38,971 nucleotides of DNA from a virus, in IMG/VR virus record IMGVR_UViG_3300042294_002495, positions 1 through 38,971 of that record; one strand, given 5' to 3'. The number at the start of each line of letters is the position of its first letter. Position 1 is the first letter of the stretch. Shown piece after piece: positions 14,280 to 21,175 of the stretch. The notes beneath the pieces are model-generated. The model saw nothing but the letters and a program-made list of their open reading frames with translations. It ran no database searches and was not told where the DNA came from. A program made the translations under genes and the position numbers.

Positions 14280-14446
14280 CACATCACCCCCTTCGCCCAA
14301 GCCCAGACGCCGCCGCCAATTGCCAGCCAGATGCACCCGCTGATGCAGAGCCAAATGCCGATGGCGCGGGCAGCGGTCATCTCGTCATCCTCGGGCGGTT
14401 CCGGCTCCATCAGGTCAAGCATGTGTTCAAACTCTTGGGGGGTCAT
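14279..14446 (-). CDS. Small membrane protein, 55 aa
   Basis: The start at 14446 overlaps the upstream stop (ATGA). An acidic helical N-terminus (MTPQEFEHMLDLMEPEPPED) is followed by one membrane segment IGIWLCISGCIWLAIGGGVW. An internal ATG would give a 33-aa product starting MTAARAIGIW, like the neighbouring 32-aa membrane protein. Function unknown. Confidence 0.5.
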   Translation of the reverse strand: MTPQEFEHMLDLMEPEPPEDDEMTAARAIGIWLCISGCIWLAIGGGVWAWAKGVM

Positions 14447-14853
14447 GCGTCCCACTCCCCTTGCACCTGCTCCGGCTCCATGCAGGTCACGCCGACGATT
14501 TCGCCGATGATCGTCGAGGGGGTAGCAAACTGCCATTCAGTGCCGCCGTGTGAGGTCGACTTGCCGCGTAGATCGAAGCGCTGTGTCTGGACTAAGCGAT
14601 AACCCTCGGCGGGGCAGTTGATCTCTAGCAGGATCATCTCGTGCGAGATGGTGCGGCTACGCTTGTGATCCACCCAGACCCAGACAAGTGCGCTGGTGCT
14701 GTCGGGGCGACCTGCCATCCAGTCTTTGTCACGAATCCAGTGGTCAAGCTCGGCGCTTTCGTCGATGCGGCTCCACCCTTCGGCGGGCGGTGCCTTGGCG
14801 GTGAGCGGCGCGGCAAGAGCTAGGGCGGCAGCGGCGGCGATGTAACGGATCAT
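14443..14853 (-). CDS. Secreted surface-adhesin-E-like protein, 136 aa
   Basis: The start at 14853 has a strong AGGAAGGGAA site and opens a signal peptide MIRYIAAAAALALAAPLTAK-A. An in-frame ATG at 14898, coupled to the upstream stop, would add 15 residues before it. The mature part has the spacing of the surface-adhesin protein E family: ALVWVWVDHKRSR, LLEINCPAEGYR and a final IGEIVGVTC, with two Cys likely disulphide-bonded. It should be periplasmic or outer-membrane associated. In a leftward prophage operon it may alter the host envelope, for example in superinfection exclusion (inference). Confidence 0.65.
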   Translation of the reverse strand: MIRYIAAAAALALAAPLTAKAPPAEGWSRIDESAELDHWIRDKDWMAGRPDSTSALVWVWVDHKRSRTISHEMILLEINCPAEGYRLVQTQRFDLRGKSTSHGGTEWQFATPSTIIGEIVGVTCMEPEQVQGEWDA

Positions 14854-14894
14854 CTTACTTCCCTTCCTGAAGGCGTCGGGTTCCATGGGGTCGG

Positions 14895-15314
14895 TCATGC
14901 TGCGGTCCTTTCGGGTTGCTCCGGCAGGCGAAAGGTTTCGGGGGTTGGCGGCCGTGCGCCGAAGGCTTCGGCAAGGCCCTGCAGATCCCAGGCGCGTTGC
15001 TGGCGGGCCAGATCGTCCGGGTGAGCGATGCTGCTGGCCAGCGCGATGTCGCGGGCGCGGGCCAGTTCGGCAAGCAGCTCGGGCGCGTCGGCGATGTCGA
15101 ACCACTGGATCAGCGTCTTGCCGCCGAGTGGGAAGATGGTCTGCAATTCGAGCTCAGGCAGGATCGCCCCGGCCTTAGCGGCGATGGCGAGCCAGAGGCG
15201 GGCGTTATCGTTCGCCGCGGCGGCCGAGACCGCCCCACCCTCGACCGCGCGGGCAAGCGCGGCGCGGCGGCGGGTGAGTTCGGCCTCTGCGATTTTGGCA
15301 AGGGTGGTGCTCAT
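14895..15314 (-). CDS. Hypothetical protein, 139 aa
   Basis: The protein is Ala-rich and helical (MSTTLAKIAEAELTRRRAAL, LLAELARARDIALASS) with a central ELQTIFPLGGKTLIQWFDIA patch. No family is recognised. ATGA overlaps with genes on both sides place it in the same operon. Confidence 0.6.
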   Translation of the reverse strand: MSTTLAKIAEAELTRRRAALARAVEGGAVSAAAANDNARLWLAIAAKAGAILPELELQTIFPLGGKTLIQWFDIADAPELLAELARARDIALASSIAHPDDLARQQRAWDLQGLAEAFGARPPTPETFRLPEQPERTAA

Positions 15315-15553
15315 TGGACCGGCCCCGGCTCCATCGCGCCGCGGACCTTGCCGAGCAGATCTTCGATACCTTCTTGCAGCTCGCAGCCATCGAAACCCGC
15401 AATAAATCTCTCGGCGGCAGTCAGCGCAGCCTGCATCAAGGCAATGTCGCGCCGCGCATCTTCAAGCACCGACTGAATGTGGCGCTGGCTGCACTGGGCA
15501 ATGACCTCGGGCGCGATCTGATCCCAAGCGACGTGCGATCGGGCGGCAATCAT
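15311..15553 (-). CDS. Hypothetical helical protein, 80 aa
   Basis: Starts MIAARSHVAWDQIAPEVIAQ and contains helical SVLEDARRDIALMQAALTAA. Coupled by ATGA at both ends. No recognised domain. Confidence 0.55.
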   Translation of the reverse strand: MIAARSHVAWDQIAPEVIAQCSQRHIQSVLEDARRDIALMQAALTAAERFIAGFDGCELQEGIEDLLGKVRGAMEPGPVQ

Positions 15554-15975
15554 TCCGCCGCCTCCGCTGCTTCGGATTGGCGGGCGGCGTAGCCCATGAC
15601 GTAGGCGTGAATCTCGCCCGGCCAGTCGCGCAGGCTGGGCTGGAAGTGGCCATCGGTCAGATCGACGTGGAGCGCGGTCAGCGCGTCGAACAGGCCTTCT
15701 TCGGTGATAAGGGCGCCGCCGGTGGGGATCAGACCGGCGGCGCCGCCCGCCGCGCCAGGGGAGCGGGGCGCGGGCGGGGTTTCGGGATTGGGATCAAAAA
15801 GCGCAGGTTCCTGCTCGCGCTTCCACGCCTCGAGCATTTCGGGGCGGGCCAGCGCGATCAGCTTGTCGAGGGTATCTTCGTAACGGCTGTGCCAGCCCGG
15901 CAGGCCATCGCGGATGAAGCAATCGAACACGGCACGCACCAGTTCGAGTTCGGCAACTGTGATTGTTCGCGCCAT
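15550..15975 (-). CDS. Hypothetical protein, first gene of the operator-controlled leftward operon, 141 aa
   Basis: The start at ATG 15975 is chosen for its GGAGG site; an in-frame ATG at 16017 lies inside operator O1 and is unlikely. The N-terminal half is helical (ELELVRAVFDCFIRDGLPGW), followed by a Pro/Gly linker and a C-terminal HVDLTDGHFQPSLRDWPGEI region. No family recognised. It opens the accessory operon that runs to int. Confidence 0.6.
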   Translation of the reverse strand: MARTITVAELELVRAVFDCFIRDGLPGWHSRYEDTLDKLIALARPEMLEAWKREQEPALFDPNPETPPAPRSPGAAGGAAGLIPTGGALITEEGLFDALTALHVDLTDGHFQPSLRDWPGEIHAYVMGYAARQSEAAEAAE

Positions 15976-16002
15976 TTCGGCCTCCGTTGTTGAACGGAAG
16001 CG

Positions 16003-16019
16003 GTTTGCATCATGCAAAC
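16003..16019. promoter_or_regulatory. Operator O1: perfect 17-bp palindrome
   Basis: GTTTGCAT-C-ATGCAAAC, a perfect 8+1+8 inverted repeat, 28 bp upstream of the 15975 start. Its centre is 35 bp from the centre of O2. It probably binds the phage repressor or Cro and controls the leftward operon. No clear -10/-35 pair could be assigned here. Confidence 0.8.
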
Positions 16020-16037
16020 TATGTGGTCAAGCAAAAA

Positions 16038-16054
16038 GTTTGCCTGATGCAAAC
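16038..16054. promoter_or_regulatory. Operator O2
   Basis: GTTTGCCT-G-ATGCAAAC, 15 of 16 positions of the O1 consensus, in the 92-bp gap between the leftward operon start (15975) and the end of the HIRAN gene (16068). Confidence 0.78.
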
Positions 16055-16067
16055 CAGCCTTGCCCCT

Positions 16068-16574
16068 TTACTGTTCGCCCTCATCAGCTGCGAGCGGCGA
16101 TAGACCGCCTGATCCAGCAGGTGTTTCAGTATCAGCCGGGCCGATCACAGACCCGAGCAGGGCCAGTCCGACGAGCACCGCCATCCCGATCACAGCTACC
16201 TTGAGGCATCCTTCGGACTGCTGCTTCGGCGGGTGCGGGCGGGCGCCGTTTGGCGGCCTGTTGGGGGATCTCGCATCGGCAGCGGTGAGGACGGTAAGCA
16301 CGACACCGCGGCTCGGCTTTCCGGGTTTGCCGCCGATGATCGCCTCGATCTCGGCGCGAATCGCTGTCTTGCGATCGATCATAGCGGTGGCCAGCCAGCT
16401 ATCACGCTCGATGTAGCCGATGGTCGCGCCGCTTACGTCGGTGCAGCGCAGGGCGCGCGGATCATGGGGGTTGTCAGGTTCGTGCTGGATGGTGACAGGG
16501 TCGCCAGATGAGAGATTGGCGATGGCCGCCTGATAGTTTGACTCGCCGACCAGGTGGACCGTGTATCGCCCCAT
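16068..16574 (-). CDS. HIRAN-domain protein with C-terminal membrane anchor, 168 aa
   Basis: Residues 5-60 match the HIRAN fold by motif: HLVGESNYQAAI, SGDPVTIQHEPDNPHDPRAL and ATIGYIERD. HIRAN domains bind DNA ends or stalled-fork DNA in eukaryotic HLTF and occur alone or fused in bacteria and phages. A Pro-rich linker leads to one membrane helix at residues ~124-145 and a short acidic tail. It starts 6 bp after the repressor stop, so it should be expressed with the repressor in the lysogen. That, plus the membrane anchor, suggests an immunity or exclusion function (inference). Confidence 0.75.
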   Translation of the reverse strand: MGRYTVHLVGESNYQAAIANLSSGDPVTIQHEPDNPHDPRALRCTDVSGATIGYIERDSWLATAMIDRKTAIRAEIEAIIGGKPGKPSRGVVLTVLTAADARSPNRPPNGARPHPPKQQSEGCLKVAVIGMAVLVGLALLGSVIGPADTETPAGSGGLSPLAADEGEQ

Positions 16575-16580
16575 TCGCCC

Positions 16581-16946
16581 TTATCCCTTGCCAACCTTTG
16601 TCTGTTGGAAGGGTGGTAAGTCGTCCTCGTCTTGCTTGCCAGCAAATTTTGCTTGCCCATCAGAGACAAGGCGCAGGGCCTCGCGCTCGATCTCCTGCCG
16701 GTGGCGGATGATCTGGAAGGCGTCTTCGGGTGGCATCAGCAATTCGTAAGGTTGGCGCTTCAACGCGACGGCGGCCGATTTCAGCAGATCGACATTCATG
16801 TCCTGCTGGCAATTGTAAAGCAGGCTGGCGGTGGTTTTGGACCAGCCCGCCTCGCGCACCATGTCGGCCTGACGGACGCCAAGCGCATCCATCCATTCCT
16901 TGAGGAACCACGTCACTTGCATCGTGGGGCGGGATCGCTTTGCCAT
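16581..16946 (-). CDS. CI-like lysogeny repressor, short HTH type, 121 aa
   Basis: Residues ~15-70 form an XRE-type HTH: VRQADMVREAGWSKTTASLL with the following VDLLKSAAVALKRQPYELL. The C-terminus is charged, with no S24/LexA-type peptidase region, so RecA-stimulated self-cleavage is not expected. Start ATG 16946 is chosen because operator O3 begins at the next base; longer frames upstream would run through all operators. A TATTCT -10-like box ends 6 bp before the ATG, suggesting a leaderless mRNA. It is divergent from the Cro-like gene, the usual genetic-switch layout. Confidence 0.8.
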   Translation of the reverse strand: MAKRSRPTMQVTWFLKEWMDALGVRQADMVREAGWSKTTASLLYNCQQDMNVDLLKSAAVALKRQPYELLMPPEDAFQIIRHRQEIEREALRLVSDGQAKFAGKQDEDDLPPFQQTKVGKG

Positions 16947-16963
16947 GTTTGCAGAATACAAAC
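16947..16963. promoter_or_regulatory. Operator O3
   Basis: GTTTGCAG-A-ATACAAAC, 14 of 16 positions of the O1 consensus, touching the repressor start codon and covering its -10-like box. Binding here should block the repressor promoter. Centre-to-centre distance to O4 is 34 bp. Confidence 0.7.
16953..16958 (-). promoter_or_regulatory. Putative -10 box of the repressor promoter
   Basis: TATTCT on the minus strand, ending 6 bp before the repressor ATG. A transcription start would fall at or next to the A of the ATG, as for leaderless repressor messages. No convincing -35 hexamer is visible, so an activator may be needed. Confidence 0.45.
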
Positions 16964-16980
16964 GGCGCGCGCGCAAGTCG

Positions 16981-16997
16981 TTACGCACCTTGCAAAC
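16981..16997. promoter_or_regulatory. Operator O4 (degenerate)
   Basis: TTACGCAC-C-TTGCAAAC: one good half site (7 of 8) and one poor half. It is listed because it falls midway between O3 and O5 with 34-35 bp centre spacing. Confidence 0.5.
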
Positions 16998-17015
16998 TAG
17001 GGGGGTTGTCAAATA

Positions 17016-17032
17016 GTTTGCAATGTGCAAAC
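17016..17032. promoter_or_regulatory. Operator O5 at the Cro-like promoter
   Basis: GTTTGCAA-T-GTGCAAAC, 14 of 16 consensus positions. A TTGTCA -35-like hexamer (17006-17011) precedes it, and the -10 region would overlap its right half, 8 bp before the ATG at 17041. Binding should repress the rightward unit. Confidence 0.7.
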
Positions 17033-17040
17033 TAGGCTGC

Positions 17041-17325
17041 ATGGAAGCCCCACTCACCATTGAAGCGCTGCGCCGCGAACTTGGCCTTAACCAGGCCGAA
17101 TTTGCGTTGCGCATCGGCCTTGCCAATAAGGCGTCGGTTTCGCTGCTCGAGCGCGGCGGGCCTTGCTCGCTCCCGGTCGCGCTGGCGATCGAGGCGCTTT
17201 CCAACGGTCGCATCGATGCGTGCGCGTTGAACGAGGATGTTAGGGCAGCGCGTCATGGAGTGGTGATTACCTCGGCGATGCCTGCCCCGTCTGCGGGAAA
17301 GATCGACGGGGTTTCCCGCGCATGA
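17041..17325 (+). CDS. Cro-like HTH regulator, 94 aa
   Basis: The N-terminal 55 residues form an XRE-like HTH: LTIEALRRELGLNQAEFALR, IGLANKASVSLLERGG, then LPVALAIEALSNGRID. First gene of the rightward unit, divergent from the repressor. Start 17041 is chosen (MEAPLTIEAL); an in-frame ATG at 17023 lies inside operator O5. There is no clear ribosome-binding site, so the mRNA may be leaderless. The stop overlaps the next start (ATGA). By position it is Cro-like; the DNA-binding target is inferred. Confidence 0.75.
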   Translation: MEAPLTIEALRRELGLNQAEFALRIGLANKASVSLLERGGPCSLPVALAIEALSNGRIDACALNEDVRAARHGVVITSAMPAPSAGKIDGVSRA

Positions 17326-17798
17326 TCCGGCGCGGCTTTATCAAGCTCGCCGTGATCCGCGCGATTAAGCATGTCGGCGGGATTGACCGCGCGGCGCGGG
17401 TTGCGGGAGTTTCGACTTCGCAGGCCGGGCGCTGGAACAATCGTAACGACATCGATCTGCCGACGCTCGAACACATGGTCGAACTGGACGAGGCCGCGCT
17501 GGCTTGCGGTGGTTCGGCAGAAATTCTGGCGACTTTCGCGGCCGAGCTGGGGCACGTCGCGATTCCGCTGCCCGATGTGGCCGGATCGCAGGCCAACCTC
17601 GCGTTGCAGTGGGCCGGGGTCACTGCCGAGTTTGGTGACGTGGCGCGGACGCTGATGGCGGCGCTGGCTGACGACCGGATCGACAATCGCGAGGCTGGCG
17701 CGCTGGCGCACGACATCGATCAGGCGGTGGCCGCACTGGTGACGATGCGCGCTTTGGTGATCGAGGAAGAGCGCGACGCTGTTCGCGCGGTGAAATAG
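17322..17798 (+). CDS. CII-like phage regulatory protein, 158 aa
   Basis: The N-terminal HTH-like region (RAIKHVGGIDRAARVAGVST, then SQAGRWNN) is followed by helical repeats with the ending FGDVARTLMAALADDRIDNR, EAGALAHDIDQAVAALVTM. This is the pattern of the 'phage regulatory CII' family of alphaproteobacterial and P2-like phages. It probably activates lysogeny promoters. Second in the rightward early unit, coupled to the Cro-like gene. Confidence 0.7.
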   Translation: MIRRGFIKLAVIRAIKHVGGIDRAARVAGVSTSQAGRWNNRNDIDLPTLEHMVELDEAALACGGSAEILATFAAELGHVAIPLPDVAGSQANLALQWAGVTAEFGDVARTLMAALADDRIDNREAGALAHDIDQAVAALVTMRALVIEEERDAVRAVK

Positions 17799-17813
17799 GC
17801 GGAGGCTTAGGGG

Positions 17814-18416
17814 ATGCTGGCGCAAGCGAAATTGGCGAGTGAGACCTTCACCATCCAGCTTGGCGTGGCTGCGCCAGAGAGTGAGTTGGTGGCGTGGTTT
17901 CAGGATGCCCGTCCGGGCGAGAGCGCGATCTATGCCAGCGGCTTCACCCTCCCGCGCGAGGCGGCAGGCGTCAAGCTGGTGGCGGCGTGGCAGGCGGAAG
18001 GCTGGGCGCACCTCAAGCAGCGGCGCGATCCTGATGATGCGCGCCGCTGGCAGTTCCTGGTCGAGCGGTCTTCGCGGATCGCTGCCGGTGAGCGCAAGCC
18101 CCGGCCCAAGAACGAAGAGATTACTCGGATCCAGATGGGCAAGCTGTTGCAGACCTTGCGGCGGGTGGCCGATCGCGGGGAGGCTTTGCCTTCCTATCGC
18201 TCGCTGGCGCGCGATCTCACCACCGACAATTCGCGGACCTGCAAGAAGGGCATCGAGCGGGTGCGGCATTTGCTGCGGCGGCTGCACGACGAGCGGCGGA
18301 TCGAGTTGCTCCCCGCCCCCAACGGCGCGCGGCACGGCCCGCAAGTGACGATCCTCGCCAAGGGGCGCGGATGTGGGCGGACGACTGCGTGCGCCAGTGG
18401 CAAGGGGAAGGTTTGA
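17814..18416 (+). CDS. Hypothetical protein with probable winged-helix C-terminus, 200 aa
   Basis: A GGAGG site supports ATG 17814. Residues ~10-80 are a mixed domain (AWFQDARPGESAIYASGFTL, WQFLVERSS). Residues ~105-170 look like a winged helix: GKLLQTLRRVADRGEALPSY, SLARDLTTDN, HLLRRLHDERRIEL. It may be a DNA-binding early protein or replication accessory. No family recognised. The last codons overlap the next start (TGATG). Confidence 0.55.
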   Translation: MLAQAKLASETFTIQLGVAAPESELVAWFQDARPGESAIYASGFTLPREAAGVKLVAAWQAEGWAHLKQRRDPDDARRWQFLVERSSRIAAGERKPRPKNEEITRIQMGKLLQTLRRVADRGEALPSYRSLARDLTTDNSRTCKKGIERVRHLLRRLHDERRIELLPAPNGARHGPQVTILAKGRGCGRTTACASGKGKV

Positions 18417-19240
18417 TGGCGTTTGAGAAGGTTCAAACCGGCCCGATGGTCGGTAATCCGCCCAGCCTCGAATGGCTGGCGCTTGGGCAGCTGCAGGTCG
18501 ATCCGGCCTATCAGCGCGCCACTGATGGCCATCTTTCGCGGCGCATCATCGTCGGCATGGTGAAGTTCTGGGACTGGAAGCTGTGCCAACCGCTGGTGGT
18601 GACGCGGCGGGCGGACAATTCGCTGTTTGTGCTCGACGGCCAGCACCGGCTTGCCGGCGCTCGCGAGCGCGGCGACATTCCGCACCTGCCCTGCGTGGTG
18701 ATCCCCGCAATCTCGGCAGAGGAGGAGGCGGCGGCTTTTGTCAGCCTCAACACCGCGCGCCAGAAGCTTAGCCAAGCCGACATCTTTGTCGGGATGCTGG
18801 CGGCGGGTAACGCCGAGGCGGTGCTGGTCGAACAGATCATGCGCGAGACGGGCTGGAGGATGGTGCGGCACGCTAACACGGCGGCTTACAAGGCGGGCGA
18901 TCTGGCCTGCGCGCCGAAGCTGGCCAAGCTGGTGAAGTCTAGCGGCGAGGCTTCGGTGCGGAACGCTCTGGCTGCTTTGCGTGAGGCCTATCCTGAAACG
19001 CCGGTGCGCAATTCATCGCGCACGATCGAGGCGCTGCTGCGGATTTATGCGCGCGGGTTGCTGTTGGGAATTGATCCCGATTGTCTGATTGCGGCGCTGG
19101 CGGCTTTTGAAACGCCCGAGGATATCATGATGGCTGCGCATGACCTTTGCGCAGGTCGCGCCGATCTTTCGTGGATCGATGCAATGATCGAGGTGATTAT
19201 CGCCGAAACGCGCGAGCAGGCGCTGGAGGTGGCCGCGTGA
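18416..19240 (+). CDS. ParB-N-domain (DUF6551-like) protein, 274 aa
   Basis: The start at 18416 is coupled to the previous stop (TGATG). Residues ~15-100 have the ParB/sulfiredoxin fold signature: WLALGQLQVDPAYQRAT near residue 20, VLDGQHRLAGARERGDI near 70-85 and FVSLNTARQKLSQADIF. The remainder is helical. Phage members of this family sit in replication modules and may bind or nick DNA or hydrolyse nucleotides. No CTPase/partition partner (ParA) or parS is seen, so a partition role is not supported. Confidence 0.7.
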   Translation: MAFEKVQTGPMVGNPPSLEWLALGQLQVDPAYQRATDGHLSRRIIVGMVKFWDWKLCQPLVVTRRADNSLFVLDGQHRLAGARERGDIPHLPCVVIPAISAEEEAAAFVSLNTARQKLSQADIFVGMLAAGNAEAVLVEQIMRETGWRMVRHANTAAYKAGDLACAPKLAKLVKSSGEASVRNALAALREAYPETPVRNSSRTIEALLRIYARGLLLGIDPDCLIAALAAFETPEDIMMAAHDLCAGRADLSWIDAMIEVIIAETREQALEVAA

Positions 19241-19971
19241 GTCGCAAGCACGACTGGGCGGCGATTGATCCGCAGCTGACTGCCTTGCACGAATTGGGCC
19301 TCACCGGGACGGTGATCGCGCAGCGGCTTGGGATGTCGCAATGGACTGTTCGCAACCGCCTGCGCGAGATCGGTCTGCGCGGCAATTTCTTTGACAGCGC
19401 GAATGATGCGCTCGCGCCTGCCCAGCAGCGGCTCGGCGTTCCTGTCTGCCCGAAGCGGGCGACACGGCGGATGTGCGCGCAGGCCTTTGGGGTCGATGAG
19501 GCCTATCTGATCGGGCCCCGCCGATGGCGTTCGCTCAGCATCCCGCGGCAGGCGACCTTCTACGTCTTGCGCAAGCGGTTTTTGACGATGTCTTACCCAA
19601 TGATCGCGCGGATGTTTGCCGGGCGCGATCATTCGACGATCATTCACGGCGTCCGCCAGACCGAGGCGCGGATGGCGCGCGATCCGGCGTTCCGCGCGGT
19701 TGTCATGGCGCTGGTGGAGGGCCGCCTGCCCGAGCAGCACGACGCGCACGTCCGCGCCTGGTTGATGCGCGGGGCGACAGCGGTGGCCTTTGCGCCTGCC
19801 GCGCCGAAGCCGCTCTGGCGGGCCAAACCGGCCGAGGACGCCGAGGACAGGGCGCCGGTGCGCCAGTGGTGCGACCAGTGTCAGAGCAATGTGACCGAGG
19901 CGACGGCTGCGCGGTGCGGGCAGCGGTTTTGCTCGCTGGCGAAGGCGCGGGTGCGGGCGGTGTTTGCGTGA
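19237..19971 (+). CDS. HTH - DnaA domain IV - zinc-cluster fusion protein, 244 aa
   Basis: GTG 19237 overlaps the previous stop (GTGA). There are three modules: an N-terminal HTH (ALHELGLTGTVIAQRLGMSQ), a central segment at about residues 100-150 with RQATFYVLRKRFLTMSYPMI, ARMFAGRDHSTIIHGVRQTE, which is the DnaA box-binding helix-turn-helix including the GRDHST-I-H-V signature, and a C-terminal metal cluster (WCDQCQSN ... RCGQRFCSL). The AAA+ part of DnaA is absent. It could bind DnaA boxes in the host or phage origin, recruiting or titrating replication. Confidence 0.8.
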   Translation: MSRKHDWAAIDPQLTALHELGLTGTVIAQRLGMSQWTVRNRLREIGLRGNFFDSANDALAPAQQRLGVPVCPKRATRRMCAQAFGVDEAYLIGPRRWRSLSIPRQATFYVLRKRFLTMSYPMIARMFAGRDHSTIIHGVRQTEARMARDPAFRAVVMALVEGRLPEQHDAHVRAWLMRGATAVAFAPAAPKPLWRAKPAEDAEDRAPVRQWCDQCQSNVTEATAARCGQRFCSLAKARVRAVFA

Positions 19972-20165
19972 GAGGCGCGCACCGCATCAATCTGGGCGGC
20001 GATCCGTTTCCGCGCGCGACGGTGGAGCAGGCGCTGGGTCGCATGCTGCTGCTGCGCTGCGAGCGGTTGGAGCCGATTGACCGGATTACGCGCTCGCGCC
20101 TCGAGTGGGAGTTTACGGTCAACGGCGTGCGCTATCGCTGCGATGTGCGGGTGGTGGCGCGATGA
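19968..20165 (+). CDS. Small hypothetical protein, 65 aa
   Basis: GTG start overlapping the previous stop (GTGA); the stop overlaps the primase start (ATGA). Starts MRGAHRINLGGDPFPRATVE and ends in beta strands WEFTVNGVRYRCDVRVVAR. No family recognised. Reality is supported by coupling on both sides. Confidence 0.6.
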   Translation: MRGAHRINLGGDPFPRATVEQALGRMLLLRCERLEPIDRITRSRLEWEFTVNGVRYRCDVRVVAR

Positions 20166-21175
20166 GCGGCGACGTTAACGATTTCATCAGCGCGATGCGG
20201 GCTTCGGGGGTTGATCCGGTGGAGCCGATCGCGGGGGCCTTGATGGGTGGGAGGGTGATCCGGTTCCGGTGCCAGGGCGATGGGCGCAAGCGCAATGGCT
20301 GGGCCTTGTTCTTCCCTGCCGAGGGCGCCGCTGGCCGCGCGGGCGGGGTGTTCGGCAATCACAAGCAGAACACCGGCACGATTAAATGGCAGGCCGACCG
20401 GGCGATGGCGCCGCTTTCGGCGGCCGAGCGCGAGGCGATGCGCCGTCAGTGGCGCGAGGACGCGGCGCGCCGCGCGCGCGATCTGGAAGCGGCGCAGGTG
20501 GCCGCCAGGGCCGAGGCTTTGCGGATCTGGGATTCTGCTCAGGCGGCGAGCCCTGCGCATGAATATGCCGCGAAGAAGAAGATGCGGGTGGGCGGATTGC
20601 GGCGGGCCAGCGGTGCGCTGCTGGTGCCGATGCGCGACATCGACGGCACAATCTGGAATCTGCAGCGCATTTACCCCGACGGCACCAAGCGCTTTCTGAA
20701 GGGCGGGCGGATCATCGGGCTATGCGCGGTGATCGGGATGCGGCCGGGCTTTCGGCGCGGGGTGTTCGCGGAGGGCTATGCCACCGGCGACGCGATTTCG
20801 CAGGCGCTGGGTGGGTCCGCTCCGGTGGTGGTGGCATTTAACACCGCCAACCTCGATCCGGTGGTGGCCGCGTGGACCAAGCGGCATCCGCTGGTCGATT
20901 GGATTATCGCGGCGGATGATGATCATGCGACGGGCCTCAAGATGGTCGAGCGCGGCGAGGCTTACCAGAATCCGGGGATCGACAAGGCCCGAGCGGTCGC
21001 GGCGGCGCACAAGTGCCGGGTGGCGCTGCCGTCTTGGTCGGCCAATTCAAATGTGGATTTTAGCGACTTGCTGCTGGCGGGAAGCGTGTCGGCGATTGCC
21101 GAGGCGATCAAGGGCGCAGGGCGCAAGCGGCCTGCCGCCAGCGCGCTTGCCTGGCATGATGCAGGGGGGAACTGA
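20162..21175 (+). CDS. Toprim-domain DNA primase, 337 aa
   Basis: The start at 20162 overlaps the previous stop. The N-terminal ~75 residues contain FRCQGDGRKRNGWALFFPAE, a small domain lacking a clear Cys4 zinc motif. Residues ~105-150 are helical with HEYAAKKKM. The Toprim core follows, with VFAEGYATGDA (E204) and IIAADDDHATG (D252, D254) as acidic metal ligands. The protein should prime phage DNA synthesis together with the primase-helicase encoded directly after it (TGATG coupling). Short Toprim primases of this type are common in alphaproteobacterial phages. Confidence 0.85.
   Translation: MSGDVNDFISAMRASGVDPVEPIAGALMGGRVIRFRCQGDGRKRNGWALFFPAEGAAGRAGGVFGNHKQNTGTIKWQADRAMAPLSAAEREAMRRQWREDAARRARDLEAAQVAARAEALRIWDSAQAASPAHEYAAKKKMRVGGLRRASGALLVPMRDIDGTIWNLQRIYPDGTKRFLKGGRIIGLCAVIGMRPGFRRGVFAEGYATGDAISQALGGSAPVVVAFNTANLDPVVAAWTKRHPLVDWIIAADDDHATGLKMVERGEAYQNPGIDKARAVAAAHKCRVALPSWSANSNVDFSDLLLAGSVSAIAEAIKGAGRKRPAASALAWHDAGGN

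Noticed and set aside
18416-19240. Plasmid-type partition (ParB of a ParABS system)
   Set aside because: Only the N-terminal ParB-like fold is seen; there is no ParA gene, no obvious parS array, and an integrase with attP is present, so the prophage integrates.
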